Below, in pieces: positions 60,787-64,000 of a stretch of DNA of 64,000 bases. Under the pieces are notes generated by a model that was given only the letters and a program-made list of their open reading frames with translations, did not search any database and was not told where the DNA came from. The position numbers and the translations under genes are program-made. The stretch comes from Actinomucor elegans (Eukaryota; Mucoromycota; Mucoromycetes; Mucorales; Mucoraceae): NCBI GenBank assembly GCA_026027325.1, contig JAMSLZ010000008.1, forward strand, positions 806,001-870,000. The letters run 5' to 3'. Positions within the stretch are counted from its first letter, which is position 1. Each line of letters begins with the position of its first letter.

Positions 60787-62053
60787 TTAGGTTAAATTTG
60801 GTGTAATATGATTATTACTACTAATGACATCCTCATATAAAGGTGGTGGTGCAGTCATCAGCTTCATCAAGCTATTGTTGCGTTGTTGTAAAGATTTGTT
60901 AGCATCTAAACGATTGGTTTGTTTCATTGGATATATTTTTTGTAACCAGAACAACGGATGGTAAGAGGATGCAATAAAGGTAGAAGTTAATGTAGATAGG
61001 CTTTTTGTAGTGTTTAACTCTTTTTCTTGGCTAACATTGTCAATGTCATAAACTGGTAGAGCCAGATACTGATCCACTGATTCTAAGAGAACAGAGATAG
61101 GAGCATCCATTTGTAAATCTTTTGTAGTGCCATCTCTTAGTATCAGTTTTAGATAGATTTGTATCCAATGACGCACTCGTATATTATAATGCGAAGTTGA
61201 AGCACGTACTTTGAGGGTGTGTTTATCTGGTACAACATATACAGTGCGTATCTCATCTAGATGCTGGTCAGGACATCGTAAAGGTGATAAGACAATCTCG
61301 TGGTGCAAGATACGAGTGCTTTGTTTTGATGAAGCTCTGTATTTTTGGCGTTCGACTAGTTTAACTGTAATCTGCTCTACAGTGCAGGGCTGATTAAAAT
61401 AAAAGAGATGGGCAGTTGTATGCCCGGCACCAAATATGATTTCTCGATGGCCAAATTGAGCTGTCCACCACTATCATTGATAACATGCGTCTGAGTAATG
61501 CATTGCTGTTGGTTTTCGAGAGTAGGTAGTCGGATCAGGACAATAGGTCTCTGGGTTTGAAGAAGAGACTTGATTAGAAGGAATCTTGGTTGCACATGTA
61601 CTCGACAGAGGAGTTTGTAGCGTACACTACCAAGTCCGCATTCAATAGATTCTGAGAGCGCATTGGACAATAAAATCTCGAATGGAAAAGCGTGTGTACC
61701 TTTCTTGAGGAATACATTTTTACAGACGGGAATTACAGAATCCACCAGAACATGCTTATCCCAGTGTTGGGAAGCTTTTTTTTTTTTTTTTTTAAAAAAA
61801 AAGTATATAGATAGATAGATAGATAGATAGATGTCAGTTTCATAAGTTTGTAAAAGCAATAAAGTTTACCTTCAGGCCATAGTGTCTTTGAAATACCAAT
61901 GAATTGGATCATAACACTGTGAACAATGGCGGAGTGCGATAGTTGTAATCGGACCACACCTCGTAGTATGTTTATTGTCTGTTTATCGTTGGGTTGCCCT
62001 CGCAAACAAACAACAGGTTCTACTAAATCAATCCAAACTGATTTACGAAACAT
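60787..62053 (-). CDS. Second arrestin-like adaptor (apparent frameshift)
   Basis: Alpha-arrestin-like protein. Exon 1 is 62053-61870 (MFRKSVWIDLVEPVVCLRGQ, then RGVVRLQLSHSAIVHSVMIQ) and the rest is 61774-60787, after a 95-nt intron. Arrestin_N is seen in THAFPFEILLSNALSESIEC and YKLLCRVHVQPRFL. Arrestin_C is seen in KSYLVPGIQLPISFILI and TVEQITVKLVERQKYR. A PPxY motif lies near the C-terminus (TAPPPLYEDVI), suitable for a WW-domain ubiquitin ligase. Between LPISFILISPAL and CTVEQITV, near 61375-61385, the frame changes by one base with no room for a normal intron. This is a sequencing error, a real inactivating frameshift, or an unusually short intron. The gene is divergent from the kinase gene (230 bp between starts). 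Confidence 0.72.
61807..61832. repeat. (TAGA)n microsatellite within an arrestin intron
   Basis: About six tandem TAGA units. It adjoins a T-run and an A-run (61775-61803). Together they fill most of the intron at 61775-61869, which explains why it is nearly twice the usual length. Confidence 0.92.
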
Positions 62054-62283
62054 CTACTGAAGAAGAGAAAAAAATAAAATAAAATAAAGCAAGGTAATTT
62101 ATACGCGTATGGCTTTAAGAGTACTAGTAGGTATAGTATTATAGTTATTATTAAGGGCCATGAATTGACTGGATTGGCACTGATAAACTCCGTTTTGGAC
62201 CCGAGTGAGACTATAAAAGAAAATATGGATCCAATTTTCTCTTTCTTCTCTTTTTTTTTTTCACTTGCAAAAAAAAAAAAAAA
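62054..62283. promoter_or_regulatory. Shared divergent promoter of arrestin 2 and the kinase
   Basis: 230 bp between oppositely directed ATGs, containing the kinase-side TATA box, a T-run at 62251-62260 and an A-run before the kinase ATG. Confidence 0.45.
62212..62219 (+). promoter_or_regulatory. TATA box of the HAL4-type kinase gene
   Basis: TATAAAAG, 72 bp before the ATG at 62284, followed by a CT-rich stretch (TTTTCTCTTTCTTCTC) typical of a fungal transcription start region. Confidence 0.5.
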
Positions 62284-64000
62284 ATGCTTCACCTTGTAAA
62301 CCAAAGATACGATATAGTGACACCCGAAAGGTCTGTTCCATCTAGTCCTTCACTTTCACCAGCAGTAGTGACGCATACAATCGCGACCAGTAGTAAACCA
62401 CAACGAAGGTCTTGGGATCCTTCTGCAGTAGACTTATCTGAACTTTCTAAACTACTCGCAAGTAATTCCAGTAACAAAAAGACTGCGCGGCCGCGCTCAC
62501 AACTGTTTCAATCATCCAAACCACCATCACCTACCCTTTCCACGTCATCTGCAGAGCCCACTTTTTGTACAAATTCCAATGCAGCAGCACCAATCCTTTC
62601 ACAACAACAGCCCCGCCCTATTTTATCACACCGACCTGCCAGTACATGCTCCACACCATCACAGTTTGTCTTTAAGAAACCAGAATACGACGAAAGATAC
62701 CACCAAACCCATTTCCATCGAAGTAAACACCAACAGCAGCAACAGCAGGATCGCAAAGATCTTTTTTTAGCCTGGTCTGATTTACGCAGATTCTTTGTCA
62801 ACATACAACCACAATCAGGTCCTGTGTCACCTTCTTCTCCTACTCATTCAAATCATTCTCAAGAAGAAACGCCTAAACCTGATACATTTGCTAATCAATT
62901 CCGACAAGATATAGGTGGAAGATATGGTACTTGGGGTAAGTTTCTAATGTTATAAACACTATCTGTAATATTAAAAGCTCTGATTAGGCAGGTATATTGG
63001 AAAAGGAGCTGGTGGCTCAGTCAGATTGATTAGACGTTCTTCTGACCAAAAGACGTTTGCGGTCAAACAATTCCGGAAGCGTTTACCTCATGAAACTGAA
63101 AAAGACTATATTAAAAAGGTGACAGCCGAGTTCTGTATTGGTTCTACGCTGCATCATCCCAATATCATTGAAACGCTTGATATTATCCAAGAAGGCTCTA
63201 GCTTCTTTGAGATCATGGAATATGCTCCCAATGACCTTTTCAATGTAGTAATGAGTGGCATGATGTCTCGTGAAGAAATTGCTTGCTGTTGGCGCCAATT
63301 ATTGAATGGTGTAGAGTACTTGCAATCGATGGGCATTGCTCATCGTGATATCAAGTTGGATAACTTGGTATTAGACCATTTGGGCATCTTGAAAATCATT
63401 GACTTTGGCTGTTCTACTGTGTATAAATACCCTTTTGAAAACAATATTACCCAAACCAAAGGTAAGAAAGCTAAAGCTAGCTAACTCGTGAAACTCTTTT
63501 AACCCTTGTTGATATTGTAGGGATCTTTGGATCTGATCCTTATATTGCACCAGAACAATATACTCAACCTACATATGACCCGCGTCTTTCAGATATCTGG
63601 TCTTGCGGCATCGTGTTTATATGTATGACTATTCGTAGATTCCCTTGGAGAATCCCTCGCTCAACAGACCCATCTTTCCGAGCCTTTGCTACCAACCAAC
63701 ATCAGCAACAATTTAGACTCCTCAAGTTGTTACCACGTGAAGCAAGGCCTGTGATGGCTGGTATCTTGGATATCGACCCCAATAGACGGTCTAATCTTGC
63801 AACTGTATTAGCAGATAAATGGGTACAACAGATTGATGTATGTCAAGTTCATGAACCTGGAAAAAGACACGTTCATCACGTCTTGAGTGCTCCGGCTTCC
63901 AGCGGTGGGCGGGATAATCTAGTGGTTGTTACACCTGAGCCTCCAGGCGTCATTGCAGAAAAAGAAAAAAGAAAACGATTAAGTAGACCCAGCTCACCTT
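62284..64000 (+). CDS. HAL4/SAT4-type serine/threonine kinase (right-truncated)
   Basis: Fungal kinase of the Npr1/Hal5/Sat4 group. Its members control the stability of plasma-membrane transporters. Exons are 62284-62935, 62988-63461 and 63521 to beyond 64000, with GT-AG introns of 52 and 59 nt. The N-terminal 215 residues are Ser/Pro/Gln-rich ([28 protein letters not shown]) and include six Gln. The kinase domain then has the P-loop [13 protein letters not shown], the catalytic Lys in [22 protein letters not shown] in [10 protein letters not shown], and [10 protein letters not shown]. The GSDPYIAPE form is typical of this group. After the kinase domain comes [17 protein letters not shown], and the sequence remains open at the edge. 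Its arrestin neighbour also belongs to a transporter-control family. Confidence 0.92.

Overview
The window is nuclear DNA of a filamentous fungus, most likely a Mucorales (Mucoromycota) species. Genes are split by short GT-AG introns, mostly 47 to 65 bp. Intergenic DNA is very AT-rich. A geranylgeranyl diphosphate synthase closely resembles my recollection of Mucor carG. Arrestin-like adaptors with PY motifs, a Zn2Cys6 regulator, a HAL4/SAT4-type kinase and remains of a Fanzor/TnpB-like nuclease also fit. The assignment rests on protein recognition without a search.

Layout. 1-741: C-terminal part of ATP sulfurylase. 742-5920: gene-free. 5921-8663: Zn2Cys6 transcription factor with a 7-nt microexon inside its zinc cluster. 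8664-13278: gene-poor, with a 5S-like block. 13279-16432: phosphoglycerate dehydrogenase and an arrestin-like protein. 17822-23894: tripeptidyl-peptidase II and a CCDC6-like coiled-coil protein on the minus strand. 23895-32075: a gene graveyard holding a decayed Fanzor/TnpB-like gene and a decayed F-box/LRR gene. 32076-38880: an SDR, carG, ALG11 and a UTP16-like protein. 40002-41502: a GT10 fucosyltransferase. 43305-49862: CDC45, TFIP11/Ntr1 and PAAF1/Rpn14. 51478-53187: an apparently intact Tc1/mariner-like transposon with TIRs and a TA duplication, 100 bp upstream of a tRNA-Asp gene. 55465-56343: an unrecognised basic protein. 60787-64000: a second arrestin-like gene and a divergently transcribed HAL4-type kinase that runs off the right edge.

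The genes are mostly core functions: sulfate activation, serine synthesis, protein turnover, isoprenoid synthesis, N-glycosylation, replication, splicing and proteasome assembly. They do not form a pathway cluster. The two arrestins and the kinase belong to families that control plasma-membrane transporters and may be functionally linked.

The most unusual content is of four kinds. First, a degenerate dispersed repeat of about 75 bp, in both orientations and often in head-to-tail pairs, is found only between genes. Second, there is the DD87E transposon with its terminal repeats. Third, there is the Fanzor-like relic. Fourth, there are unusual splice events: the 7-nt microexon and three probable GC-AG introns. 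All exon joins were worked out by eye from reading frame, splice consensus and protein family motifs.
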